Below are positions 33,309-41,713 of a stretch of 53,712 nt of DNA, piece after piece; position 1 is the first letter of the stretch, and every line of letters begins with the position of its first letter. Source of the stretch: an uncultured Prevotella sp. (GTDB lineage: Bacteria > Bacteroidota > Bacteroidia > Bacteroidales > Bacteroidaceae). Location of the stretch: contig USEC01000012.1 of NCBI GenBank assembly GCA_900553595.1, positions 1 to 53,712 on the forward strand. The letters run 5' to 3'. A model generated the notes under the pieces. It was given only the letters and a program-made list of their open reading frames with translations, had not been told where the DNA came from and did no database searches. A program made the position numbers and the translations under genes.

Positions 33309-34583
33309 ATGAAAAATAGAAGTCCGTGGGCATGGATTCCCACATTATATTTCGCCGAAGGACTGCCAAATGTCGTTGTCACGGCATTGTCAATCGTCAT
33401 GTATATGCAGATGGGACTCACCGATGCCGAAGTGGGTCTCTACACAGGGTGGCTTGCATTGCCGTGGGTGGTGAAGCCGCTTTGGAGTCCGTTCATCGAC
33501 CTTTTGAAGACAAAACGCTGGTGGGTGCTCGCCATGCAGGTGCTCATGGGCAGCGCATTGGCAGGCATTGCCTTCACTTTGCCCACTGCATTCTGGTTTC
33601 AGGGTACGATGTTCTTCCTCTTCCTGATGGCATTTGCCAGTGCCACGCACGACATTTCTGCCGACGGTTTCTACATGATTGAGCTTGACGAACACAACCA
33701 GGCGAAGTATGTAGGGCTTCGTAACACCTTCTACCGTCTTGCCGTCATCTTCGTGAATGGTGCTCTTGTGTCGCTTGCCGGACTGTTGGAACATACGTTC
33801 AACGTCTCCGTTGTCTATACATGGACACTCATTTTCTATGCACTTGCAGCTCTCTTCATTGGCATCTGGCTTTATCACTGCAAGATGATGCCTCACCCTG
33901 CCGCCGATGCGGGCTCTGAAAAGAGTGTAGGCGAGGTGGCTGTGGAACTGAAGCACATGCTCTTCTCCTTCTTCCGCAAGTTCGGTTGCAAGGAGACGGT
34001 GATAGTGATGCTCTTCTTTCTGTTCTACCGTTTCCCGGAAGCATTGCTCAACACCATGACGAAGACATTCCTCATGCGCCCCAATGCCGATGGCGGTATG
34101 GGACTTTCGCCCGAAGAATACGGTCTGGCGCAGGGTACGGTGGGGCTCATCGGACTCCTGCTTGGCGGCATTCTCGGCGGTGTTCTCGTCAGCCGCGACG
34201 GTATGAAGCGTTGGCTTTGGCCTATGGTGTGTGCCATAACTCTGCCCGATGCCGTCTATATTTTCCTTAGCTACACGCTCGATGCCAATCTCTGGGTGGT
34301 GTCGTCGTGCCTCTTTGTAGAGCAGTTCGGCTACGGACTCGGCTTCACCGTGCTCACGCTTTACATGCTTTTTTACAGTCAAGGCAAGTTCAGAACATCG
34401 CATTATTCCATCTGTACGGGCATTTCCTATCTCGGACTCATGCTTCCCGGCATGGTGTCGGGATATATAAAGGACTTCGTGGGCTACCAGATGTTCTTCA
34501 TTATCGTGATGGCGTGCTGCCTTATCACATTCCTTGTGACGGTGTTTCTGAAGATAGATCCCGACTTCGGAAAGAAGCGTTGA
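33309..34583 (+). CDS. AmpG-like MFS permease 1
   Basis: A 424-residue, 12-helix major facilitator. The start WIPTLYFAEGLPNVVVTALS and the loop WLALPWVVKPLWSPFIDLLKTKRWWV resemble AmpG-family muropeptide importers (GLP near helix 1; KxLWSPxxD after helix 2). DISADGFYMIELDEHNQAKYVGLRNTFYR matches the family's D-A-x-D/ER loop region. It would bring anhydro-muropeptides or related sugars into the cytosol. It lies 117 bases after the SpoIID fusion and 100 bases before a paralogue. The substrate is inferred from family and neighbours. Confidence 0.85.
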   Translation: MKNRSPWAWIPTLYFAEGLPNVVVTALSIVMYMQMGLTDAEVGLYTGWLALPWVVKPLWSPFIDLLKTKRWWVLAMQVLMGSALAGIAFTLPTAFWFQGTMFFLFLMAFASATHDISADGFYMIELDEHNQAKYVGLRNTFYRLAVIFVNGALVSLAGLLEHTFNVSVVYTWTLIFYALAALFIGIWLYHCKMMPHPAADAGSEKSVGEVAVELKHMLFSFFRKFGCKETVIVMLFFLFYRFPEALLNTMTKTFLMRPNADGGMGLSPEEYGLAQGTVGLIGLLLGGILGGVLVSRDGMKRWLWPMVCAITLPDAVYIFLSYTLDANLWVVSSCLFVEQFGYGLGFTVLTLYMLFYSQGKFRTSHYSICTGISYLGLMLPGMVSGYIKDFVGYQMFFIIVMACCLITFLVTVFLKIDPDFGKKR

Positions 34584-34683
34584 GGCACCGACTGCCATGT
34601 GTTTTATGAATGTTGAGGCTTGCAGAAAAGCATTTAGCCATAGAAGCAAAACCATAGACAAGTTTATTTGAAAGATTAAAAGA

Positions 34684-35991
34684 ATGACAGATTACGACAG
34701 TACAGACATCCGCTGCAACTCCCGGCAACAGCCTTCGCATGGCTTCCGACGCTGGTTGTGGCTTCCGACGCTGCTTTTCGGCGACGGACTGCTGCTTGCT
34801 GTCATTCTCATGGCGATGATAATGCTTCACCGCTTCGGCATAACCAAGACTGAGGCGACGCTTTATACATCGCTGCTCTGCCTGCCTCTGGTGCTGCGTC
34901 CGTTGTTGGAGACGGTGGTGACATACTTCCGCGGCACCACAAAGGTGTGGATTCTTTCTGCCGAATTCATCTCGGCTCTCTCCCTTTGCGCCCTTGCTTT
35001 CATCCTGCCCACGGGCTACTGGTTGCAGGGAACGCTCTGTTTTCTCATGTTCTTCGTCATTGCCGGCGTGTTCGGCAGCATAGCGGTGGAGCGGTTCTAT
35101 CTTGTCAACACATTGCCTGACGACCTTGCCGGGCGCAGTATTCCGACATTGTTCCGAAGCCTTGCCATACTCTTCGGCATCGGTATATGTACCACTCTTG
35201 CCGGCAATATGGAGGTTGTCACGCGCAACATACGCTATTCGTGGAGCTTTGTGGTGTATGTCATGGCTGGAGTGGAATTCTTTCTGTGGTTGTGGCACAC
35301 TGTCTTCCTGCCCGGAGGAAGGCGTGTCCCGGCTGGCATGAAGAGCTTGAAAGGAGTGCGTTTCACTGATTTCAAGGCGTCTTTCATGTTGCTGTTGCGA
35401 GAGAAAAAGAGCCGTTTGATGCTTGTAATGTTCTTTCTTTTTGTCTTGCCGGAAGCTTTTCTTGCTCTCATGGCTCCGCTCTTCATGGTGGATGCGGCGC
35501 ATAATGGCGGACTCGGACTTGCACCGCAGGAGTTCGGACTGGCTTTCGGTACGGTGGGTGTGATGGCTTTCTTCGTTGGCAAGAAACTTGGACTTAATGC
35601 CGTCCGCAGCCTCTCTCTGCGCCATGTCATGCTCCCTGCCGCGGTGCTGATGTCGTTTCACGGTGTGATGATGCTCTACCTTAGTTATAATCTCTCAGCA
35701 TCGTTTGCTATGGTGTGCCTTGCCTCGTTCATTGGTTATGCCGCATCAGGCTTGGGTATGGCTTCCCTTTACGTGGCAATGATACAGTATGCCGTGGCCG
35801 ATTGTGCCTTGTTGCGTCGTGCCGTGGCTCTTTCCGTCGTCCCGTTGGCGGTGGTTCTTACGGGCTTCTTCGTGGGATTGATGCAGACGGAAATGGGTTA
35901 CCGCCAGTTTTTCAGCGTTGTCTCATTCCTTTATGCAGCACCGGTTGTTGTCGCACTGTGGCTTTTGTTGTTTTCCAAAGGTAGAACTTAG
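34684..35991 (+). CDS. AmpG-like MFS permease 2 (diverged paralogue)
   Basis: A 435-residue, 12-helix permease that aligns with the preceding gene along its length. WLPTLLFGDGLLLAVIL parallels WIPTLYFAEGLPNVVVT, and FLFVLPEAFLALMAPLF followed by NGGLGLAPQEFGLAFGTVG parallels the matching helix 7-8 region. The conserved GLP is changed to GLL and the DxSADGFY loop is replaced by VFGSIAVERFYLV, so the substrate may differ, or the two may act together. It ends before a hairpin shared with the convergent GH20 gene. Confidence 0.8.
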   Translation: MTDYDSTDIRCNSRQQPSHGFRRWLWLPTLLFGDGLLLAVILMAMIMLHRFGITKTEATLYTSLLCLPLVLRPLLETVVTYFRGTTKVWILSAEFISALSLCALAFILPTGYWLQGTLCFLMFFVIAGVFGSIAVERFYLVNTLPDDLAGRSIPTLFRSLAILFGIGICTTLAGNMEVVTRNIRYSWSFVVYVMAGVEFFLWLWHTVFLPGGRRVPAGMKSLKGVRFTDFKASFMLLLREKKSRLMLVMFFLFVLPEAFLALMAPLFMVDAAHNGGLGLAPQEFGLAFGTVGVMAFFVGKKLGLNAVRSLSLRHVMLPAAVLMSFHGVMMLYLSYNLSASFAMVCLASFIGYAASGLGMASLYVAMIQYAVADCALLRRAVALSVVPLAVVLTGFFVGLMQTEMGYRQFFSVVSFLYAAPVVVALWLLLFSKGRT

Positions 35992-36040
35992 TTCTTTTTG
36001 TTGACCATGCGGCTCATTTGACGCATTTTCTTTTTTGTTT

Positions 36041-36061
36041 TATCCCAAATCGGTCATTAGA
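36041..36061 (+). repeat. Repeat family B, solo arm B2
   Basis: TATCCCAAATCGGTCATTAGA is identical to the left arm at 52959-52979. No matching right arm is seen nearby, so it is a solo or truncated copy. Confidence 0.7.
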
Positions 36062-36161
36062 TTTTTCTCCATCAGTGTTGTCGAGTTGAACGCTCAATCT
36101 CCTATAGTTTTGTCGGATATGTGTGGAAAGGACCTTGTTGATGATAATGTCATGCAATGGA

Positions 36162-36202
36162 AAATCCCTTCTTCCTTCATGGTTTTGAAGGAGGAAGGGA
36201 TT
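36162..36202. terminator. Bidirectional hairpin between permease 2 and GH20
   Basis: AATCCCTTC-T-TCCTTCA and TGAAGGA-G-GAAGGGATT form a long stem around GTTT. Short T-runs on each side are interrupted, so termination strength is moderate. Confidence 0.7.
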
Positions 36203-36230
36203 CTTTGTTTGGTGCAGTGGTATAGTCTTG

Positions 36231-38948
36231 TTACTTCACCACGACCTTCTGTGTTCCCGTGGCTGTTTTTACAAGATAGACACCAGCCGTGAGTTCTTTG
36301 CCTATGGGCAGACTCTGTCCGTTGTTTGAGTAGAGGCGATAGGGCCATGAGCTTACTATTCGGCGGTTCACTACGGTTACGCCATTGTCGTCTTTTGTGG
36401 TGGATATGCCCGATGCCGGATGATGCTCGTGTGCCACCTGGTTGAACATAAACTGGCAACCGGTGTCGGTGGTATTGGTGCCTTCGCCCCAGTTGAACAC
36501 CTTGTAGCTGTGCACCGCCCTTGTCTGGTTCATCTCCGTCGTGCCGCTGGTGATGGTGTAGTAGCCTTTCGTGCTGGCTTTGTTGAATGCCCATCCGCTT
36601 TCAGGTTCTTCGGCAACGGTTTTCAGTGCCGTGTTATATTCTGCCACGGGCGATACGAAAGTGTCGTCAGCGCGGTTTACTATGTTGAAAGTGCCGTCCT
36701 GACGTTTCTCAAACTTCCATTCCGAAGCCCTTGTTGCGTTTGCCTGTGCATAGAGGTCGCCGCCGTCGCCAGCCGAAGTGGGGTAGTAGCCGTCGCGCAA
36801 CGGCGTGCTGAACTGATACCAATAGGTGTCGTTCTCGTCGCTAAGTGTCGGTGCCGAATCCTCGTCGTCTTTTGGGGTATCGAATGTTTTGTCTGGCGAG
36901 TAGGTCAGTCCTTCCACGGCGTTGTTGCCTTCGGTGTCGGTAATGACGAAAGTGAATTGCCACTTGTCGCGTTTTGTACCTCCGCTGTTGGCATGTGGCA
37001 GCTTCATGAACACCTTGTTCCATCCCTTGTTCAGGTGCAGACCCACGGCGTTGCGTGCTGTGAGGTTCTCGTTTTTGAGTCCTTTTACGGCGTCATCCTG
37101 CGGAATTTCGCAGTCGGTCTGTTCCCATTCTGGTGCCGGAATTTCCTTGTCGTTGAGCCAGATGTGCGACCCGCGGCGGTCCCATTGTCCTGCTTTTGGC
37201 GCATATTCGCTGCCGGAGCGGCTGTAGGTGTAGAACTCTATCTGTGCTCCCACCTCCTGTTCTATGGGTGAGTAAACGTAAGTCCATGCGTAGGCAGTCT
37301 GGTTGGCCGACGGATTGGCGAAGTACGAGGGTACTAACGAGTGCCAGATGTGGCGCAGATAGATGCCGGCGCCGGTGGCGATGGATGTGCTGTAGGTCGT
37401 GCCGTTGTATGTGAACGACTTCGGCAGTATGTCGTCGCTGCACCGTTCGGGCGGCAGTGTGAGCGAGGCGTTGCCTCCGTTGGGGAACGGTTCGGTGATG
37501 CGCCAGCGCACGTTGCTCTGCTTGACGTATGGTATAGGAGCTTCCTTGAGCGAGTGTGCCTTGTGGAAGAGGAATCGTCGCTCGAAGTCGGCGAACTCGT
37601 CGTATTCCTCTCCGCTGTTGGGCAGGGTTGTTCCTCCCTGTTCTATGTATTGCTTTCCGCCGCCTTTCCATGCGCGTTCGGCTGAGGCGAGTATGTTGGC
37701 ATACTGGTTGTTTTGCCTGATGATGTCGGTTTCAGTCTCCGTCTTGGTGTCGTTCCATGTGGCGGTGATGGTGCCGGCTATCTCCTCGCTGCCCTGCTGT
37801 GCATAGTATATGTTGCTCTTGTAGATGCCCACGAGGTCGGCATACACGTCGAAGTGGTTGATGTAGTTGTAGCGGCAGTCGATGTTGGGCATTCCGCTGA
37901 CTAATTTTCCGTTTGCCGACCACATCTGGGTCATGTCGGCAATGCCTGAGGTTATGCCTTTGTTCATGAGCGGATTCCACAGCAGCACCTTGCGGTGGAG
38001 TGTGTTGCGCACATAGCCTGCCATTTCTTCGAGGAATCCTGCCTGTATGCTCACTTCGTCGCCGCCTATGTGTATGTAGGGAGCCCGTGTGAAAGTGGCA
38101 GCCACTTCGTCGAGAATCTTTTTAAGGGCGGTGCGTCCTCTTGTGCTCTGCATGTCGAACCCCATGGCCTGGGTGAACACATCGCTGTGTCCCGGCATGT
38201 CGATTTCGGGTATGACGGTGATGCCGTGCTCGGCGGCATACTCCTCTATCTCACGGCATTCTGCTTGCGTGTAGAACTTGCCGGGGTAGCGTGTCATGTT
38301 GCGGTCGGCGGTGAGTTCGGGGTAGGCATTCACTTGAAAACGCCACGCCAGCTTCTCTGTGAGGTGCCAGTGGAACACGTTCACCTTGAAGCGTGACAGC
38401 AGTCGTATCTCCTTCTTCAGTTCTTCTACCGACAGGAACGACCTGCCAACATCCTGCATCCATCCGCGCAGCTTGAAGGCGGGCCAGTCGGTGATGCTCA
38501 CGAGTTCGAGTTCGGGAGCTGCGCCGTCGTTGTATCCTTCGGCGAGCTGTGTCAGTGTCTGTACGGCGCGTGTCACTCCTATTTCCGTCACTGCCTTTAT
38601 GCTGATGGCGTTGTCGGTGATGTCGAGCGTGTATGCCTCGTTGTCGAATCCGGCGAGGGTGTAGTCGTGTGCTCCTTCTATGTTGTCTGTAATCGTGACG
38701 CTCACTTTTGCCTCGGCGTCATTGCTTGTGGTGCAGCCGTTGTCGGCAAGGAATTGGCGCAGAGCCTTGTTGCCGGTGGCATCGTTCAGTTGTACGCTTC
38801 GGTTCAGTAGGAACGAGCCTTGTTTCTGGTTTACGACATGCGGATAGGGTAGCAGGTCGTTCACTTTCGCCTCGGCGTTGCGTGGCGAGACTGTTCCCAA
38901 TGCAAGGAGAAGCAGTGCCGGGTAGATTTTCGTCCGTTTCATATTCAT
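36231..38948 (-). CDS. GH20 beta-N-acetylhexosaminidase with type IX secretion signal
   Basis: A 905-residue exported enzyme. A signal peptide of about 27 residues is followed by a GH20b-like domain to about 155 and the GH20 barrel to about 480, with the catalytic pair Asp294-Glu295 in HIGGDEVS. A beta-rich domain with a Trp-rich surface follows, then a trefoil-like region (about 740-850), and finally a type A C-terminal sorting domain (YRLYSNNGQ...AGVYLVKTATGTQKVVVK) for type IX secretion. It removes terminal GlcNAc or GalNAc from glycans at the cell surface or outside. No PUL-type susCD pair is adjacent. Confidence 0.92.
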   Translation of the reverse strand: MNMKRTKIYPALLLLALGTVSPRNAEAKVNDLLPYPHVVNQKQGSFLLNRSVQLNDATGNKALRQFLADNGCTTSNDAEAKVSVTITDNIEGAHDYTLAGFDNEAYTLDITDNAISIKAVTEIGVTRAVQTLTQLAEGYNDGAAPELELVSITDWPAFKLRGWMQDVGRSFLSVEELKKEIRLLSRFKVNVFHWHLTEKLAWRFQVNAYPELTADRNMTRYPGKFYTQAECREIEEYAAEHGITVIPEIDMPGHSDVFTQAMGFDMQSTRGRTALKKILDEVAATFTRAPYIHIGGDEVSIQAGFLEEMAGYVRNTLHRKVLLWNPLMNKGITSGIADMTQMWSANGKLVSGMPNIDCRYNYINHFDVYADLVGIYKSNIYYAQQGSEEIAGTITATWNDTKTETETDIIRQNNQYANILASAERAWKGGGKQYIEQGGTTLPNSGEEYDEFADFERRFLFHKAHSLKEAPIPYVKQSNVRWRITEPFPNGGNASLTLPPERCSDDILPKSFTYNGTTYSTSIATGAGIYLRHIWHSLVPSYFANPSANQTAYAWTYVYSPIEQEVGAQIEFYTYSRSGSEYAPKAGQWDRRGSHIWLNDKEIPAPEWEQTDCEIPQDDAVKGLKNENLTARNAVGLHLNKGWNKVFMKLPHANSGGTKRDKWQFTFVITDTEGNNAVEGLTYSPDKTFDTPKDDEDSAPTLSDENDTYWYQFSTPLRDGYYPTSAGDGGDLYAQANATRASEWKFEKRQDGTFNIVNRADDTFVSPVAEYNTALKTVAEEPESGWAFNKASTKGYYTITSGTTEMNQTRAVHSYKVFNWGEGTNTTDTGCQFMFNQVAHEHHPASGISTTKDDNGVTVVNRRIVSSWPYRLYSNNGQSLPIGKELTAGVYLVKTATGTQKVVVK

Positions 38949-39020
38949 TGGTTTATTGTTTGTTGCAGGATTGTCGTGTCAGGTGCAATGGTTGTAAGCG
39001 GGCGGTGCCGTTTGGGTATG

Positions 39021-39905
39021 TCAGTCGATGAACCGCTTTGTTATTTCCTTGTATTCGTCGATTCTTCTGTCGCGGAGGAACGGCCACCAGCGGCGCACAT
39101 CCTCGCTGTGTGCAAGGTCGATTTCCACTGTGATGCTTTCCTCTTCATCCGATGGCGAGCGGTGGAGCATTTCGCCTTGCGGACCCACCACCATCGACGA
39201 GCCCCAGAACTCTATTCCGGGTGTCTGTCCGCTTGGGTCGGGCTCGAATCCCACACGGTTCACCGACACTACCGGCAGTCCGTTTGCCACGGCATGACCT
39301 CTCTGCACAGTCGTCCATGCCTCGCGTTGCCGCTGCTGCTCGTCGGGTGTGTCGCTTGCGGCATAGCCTATGGCTGTGGGGTAGATGAGGATTTCGGCAC
39401 CTTGCAGTGCCATCAGACGCGCTGCTTCGGGGTACCACTGGTCCCAACATACGAGCACTCCGAGGCGTCCGACGCTTGTCTGGATGGGACGGAAGCCGAG
39501 GTCGCCCGGTGTGAAGTAGAACTTCTCGTAGTAGGCAGGGTCGTCGGGGATGTGCATCTTGCGGTACTTGCCGGCTATGGTGCCGTCGCGCTCTATCACG
39601 ACAGCCGTGTTGTGGTAGAGTCCCGGTGCGCGTCGCTCAAAGAGGGAGGTGACAATCACCACGTCGCATTCCTTGGCTATCGCGCCGAAGAAGTCGGTGG
39701 ACGGGCCGGGTATGGGTTCGGCGAGGTCGAAGTTGTCCACATCCTCCACTTGGCAGAAGTAGAGCGAGTTGTGCAGTTCTTGCAGCACAATGAGTTGCGC
39801 ACCCTGTCCGGCGAGCTGCTTTATGCCCTCGGCGAGGCGGTTCATGTTGTCTGTTGCGTCGGCAACATTATGCTGTTGCAGGTATCCTATTTTCAGTTTG
39901 TTCAT
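39021..39905 (-). CDS. aguB: N-carbamoylputrescine amidase-like carbon-nitrogen hydrolase
   Basis: A 294-residue nitrilase-superfamily enzyme with the Glu-Lys-Cys triad: Glu43 in LIVLQELHNSLYF, Lys in GKYRKMHIPDDP, and Cys in VLVCWDQWYPEAAR. The Tyr-rich EKFYFTPGD and the WxxDRRIDEYKEI tail are typical of N-carbamoylputrescine amidase, which releases putrescine in arginine-derived polyamine synthesis. The usual partner, agmatine deiminase, is not adjacent. It lies 73 bases upstream of GH20. A TAACTTTG box at 39938-39945 is probably its promoter. Confidence 0.87.
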   Translation of the reverse strand: MNKLKIGYLQQHNVADATDNMNRLAEGIKQLAGQGAQLIVLQELHNSLYFCQVEDVDNFDLAEPIPGPSTDFFGAIAKECDVVIVTSLFERRAPGLYHNTAVVIERDGTIAGKYRKMHIPDDPAYYEKFYFTPGDLGFRPIQTSVGRLGVLVCWDQWYPEAARLMALQGAEILIYPTAIGYAASDTPDEQQRQREAWTTVQRGHAVANGLPVVSVNRVGFEPDPSGQTPGIEFWGSSMVVGPQGEMLHRSPSDEEESITVEIDLAHSEDVRRWWPFLRDRRIDEYKEITKRFID

Positions 39906-39937
39906 AAGTTCACGTTTGGAAAATGTTAAAGTCTTTA

Positions 39938-39945
39938 CAAAGTTA
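39938..39945 (-). promoter_or_regulatory. Putative -7 box for aguB
   Basis: TAACTTTG on the minus strand. The -33 region (CAAG about 19 bases upstream) is a poor match. Confidence 0.5.
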
Positions 39946-40147
39946 GCTCTTTTTTCTGTCTTTTCTTGTTCTGTGAGCGATTTTTTGTGATTTGCGGTAA
40001 TGGGAAATGTGATTTGAGAAACAATTCGTTCTTATGGTTTATTGTCATGGCAAGCGAGCTTCTCCAACTTCTATTTCTCCTATAGTCAGCCCTGCCTGCT
40101 TCATGATTTGCCCGACTCATTTTTTGTTTTCCGCATGATTACAAAAA

Positions 40148-40228
40148 AAACAAGGCTTCTTTTGTGTGCAAAGAAGCCTTGTTTGGAATGCAAAGAAGTC
40201 TTGTTTTGAGTGTAAACAAGACTTCTTT
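40148..40228. repeat. 22-bp-pitch quasi-palindrome array, copy A3
   Basis: Units start at 40148, 40170, 40192 and 40214: AAACAAGGCTTCTTT, AAAGAAGCCTTGTTT, AAAGAAGTCTTGTTT and AAACAAGACTTCTTT. The third and fourth have T and A at the centre. Spacers are TGTGTGC, GGAATGC and TGAGTGT. Confidence 0.92.
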
Positions 40229-40262
40229 TTAATGTGTTTGTAATTAGTTGTGGATTAGTGGG

Positions 40263-41498
40263 TTATGCTTTGGCCTTCTCTTCCTTTTTCTGTGTGTCCG
40301 GCAGAAATCCTGCTATCACTCCCAGCAGTGGCAGGAAAGCACTCACCTGGAATATGAATTCGATGCTTGTCAGGTCGGCAAGCCATCCGAAGAATGCCGA
40401 CCCCAGGCCTCCCAGGCCGAACATCAGTCCGAAGAAGATGCCGGCTATCAGTCCTACTTTGTCGGGCATAAGGTCGGTGGCATACACCACGATGGACGAG
40501 AAAGCGGATGCAATGATGAGTCCGGAGAGGAATGTGCAGACGATTGTGAGCGTGAAGTTGGCGTAAGGCATGGCTATGGCGAACGGTGCCGCACCGAGGA
40601 TGGAGAACCATATAACGTACTTGCGTCCGAAACGGTCGCCGAACATTCCGCCGGCGAGCGTGCCTATGGCGAAGGCTGCAAGGAACACGAAAAGGCATAT
40701 CTGTGATGCCTGCACCGTGATGCCGAACTTGTCGATGAGGAAGAACGTGAAATAGCTCGTGATGCACGAGGTGTAGAAGTACTTGGAGAATACGAGCAGG
40801 ATGAGAATGCCCAACGCTCCGTATTTGGCACGCTTGGAGATATGGGTGTTGAGTCCGGTTGCCTTTTGCGGATGCTTCACTGAATAGACAAGCCGTTCCT
40901 TGTACCATGCGCCCAACCGCACCATGATGATGGCGGCAAGCATGGCGGCAATGGCGAACCACGAAATGGCGTGCTGGCCGAACGGCAGGATGATGAGGGC
41001 GGCAAGCAGCGGACCAAGGGCCGAACCTCCGTTGCCTCCCACTTGGAAGATGGCTTGCGCCAGACTCTTTCTGCCTCCCGATGCAAGCTGCGCCACGCGC
41101 GATGCCGTGGGATGGAACACCGACGAACCGAAACCGACGATGCTCACCGCAAGGAGTATCAGCAGATAGTTGTCGGCGAAGGCAAGCATCAGCAGACCCG
41201 TAAGCGTGAAGCACATGCCTATGGAAAGGGCGTATGGGCGGGGATGACGGTCGGCATACAGACCCGTGAAGGGTTGCAGGATGGACGAAGTCATTTGAAA
41301 CACCAGCGTGATGATGCCTATCTGGGCGAAGGAGAAGTCGAACTTGTCCTTTATTATGGGGTAGATGGAGGGGATGATGGATTGAATCATGTCGTTGAGG
41401 AAGTGGGAAATGCCGCATATAACGAGCATCGAATACATCGTTCCTTCCGTCATTGTAGGGTGTCCCTTTATCTTGTTGCCTATTGATTTGATGTTCAT
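40263..41498 (-). CDS. Fosmidomycin-resistance-like MFS exporter (Fsr family)
   Basis: A 411-residue, 12-helix major facilitator. HFLNDMIQSIIPSIYPIIKDKFDFSFAQIGIITL and the MTSSILQPFTGLYADRHPRP loop are typical of the Fsr branch, and VGFGSSVFHPTASRVAQLASGGRKSLAQAIFQVGGNGG is the diagnostic central block. In E. coli, Fsr exports fosmidomycin; the natural substrate here is unknown. It appears as a single gene, flanked by array A3 downstream and family B element B3 upstream. Confidence 0.88.
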   Translation of the reverse strand: MNIKSIGNKIKGHPTMTEGTMYSMLVICGISHFLNDMIQSIIPSIYPIIKDKFDFSFAQIGIITLVFQMTSSILQPFTGLYADRHPRPYALSIGMCFTLTGLLMLAFADNYLLILLAVSIVGFGSSVFHPTASRVAQLASGGRKSLAQAIFQVGGNGGSALGPLLAALIILPFGQHAISWFAIAAMLAAIIMVRLGAWYKERLVYSVKHPQKATGLNTHISKRAKYGALGILILLVFSKYFYTSCITSYFTFFLIDKFGITVQASQICLFVFLAAFAIGTLAGGMFGDRFGRKYVIWFSILGAAPFAIAMPYANFTLTIVCTFLSGLIIASAFSSIVVYATDLMPDKVGLIAGIFFGLMFGLGGLGSAFFGWLADLTSIEFIFQVSAFLPLLGVIAGFLPDTQKKEEKAKA

Positions 41499-41531
41499 TT
41501 CTTTGCTGTTCTGTCTGATGTAATGTGAAAT

Positions 41532-41602
41532 TTAACCCAAATCGGTCATTGGGTTTTCTCTTATAACACGCTTGTTTCGGTCTGATGACCGATTGGGGGT
41601 TA
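41532..41602 (+). repeat. Repeat family B, copy B3 (inverted pair)
   Basis: TTAACCCAAATCGGTCAT (41532-41549) pairs with ATGACCGATTGGGGGTTAA (41584-41602). The right half, read in reverse complement (CAGACCGAAACAAGCGTGTT then ATAAGAGAA), matches the left arm at 52976-53004. It lies between the Fsr start and the thiL terminator. Confidence 0.75.
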
Positions 41603-41615
41603 AGGCCTTATGGGT

Positions 41616-41675
41616 TAAAAACAAGCCAGTCTATGTGCGGAAGAAGTGGTTCCTGCACTTAGACTGGCGTTGTTG
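41616..41675 (-). terminator. Terminator after thiL
   Basis: Minus-strand arms CGCCAGTCTAAGTGCAGGAA and TTCCGCACATAGACTGG pair with one mismatch and are followed by CTTGTTTTTAACC. It closes the sppA-lpxK-pnp-thiL operon. Confidence 0.8.
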
Positions 41676-41713
41676 TATGTGAAATGTTGTTCTGTCGTTT
41701 GCAGTAATTTGCC

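Larger units (their letters stand above)
39906..40262. other. Intergenic region with the aguB promoter and array A3
   Basis: The minus-strand TAACTTTG at 39938-39945 lies 33 bases before aguB. Next comes about 190 bases of unremarkable A/T-rich DNA, then the 22-bp-pitch array at 40148-40228, which ends 35 bases before the Fsr stop codon. No small gene is seen. Confidence 0.6.

Noticed and set aside
33390..34661. Open frame of 423 codons on the minus strand opposite AmpG-like permease 1
   Set aside because: It is His/Glu-rich with no hydrophobic pattern, while the plus strand codes a clear 12-helix permease.
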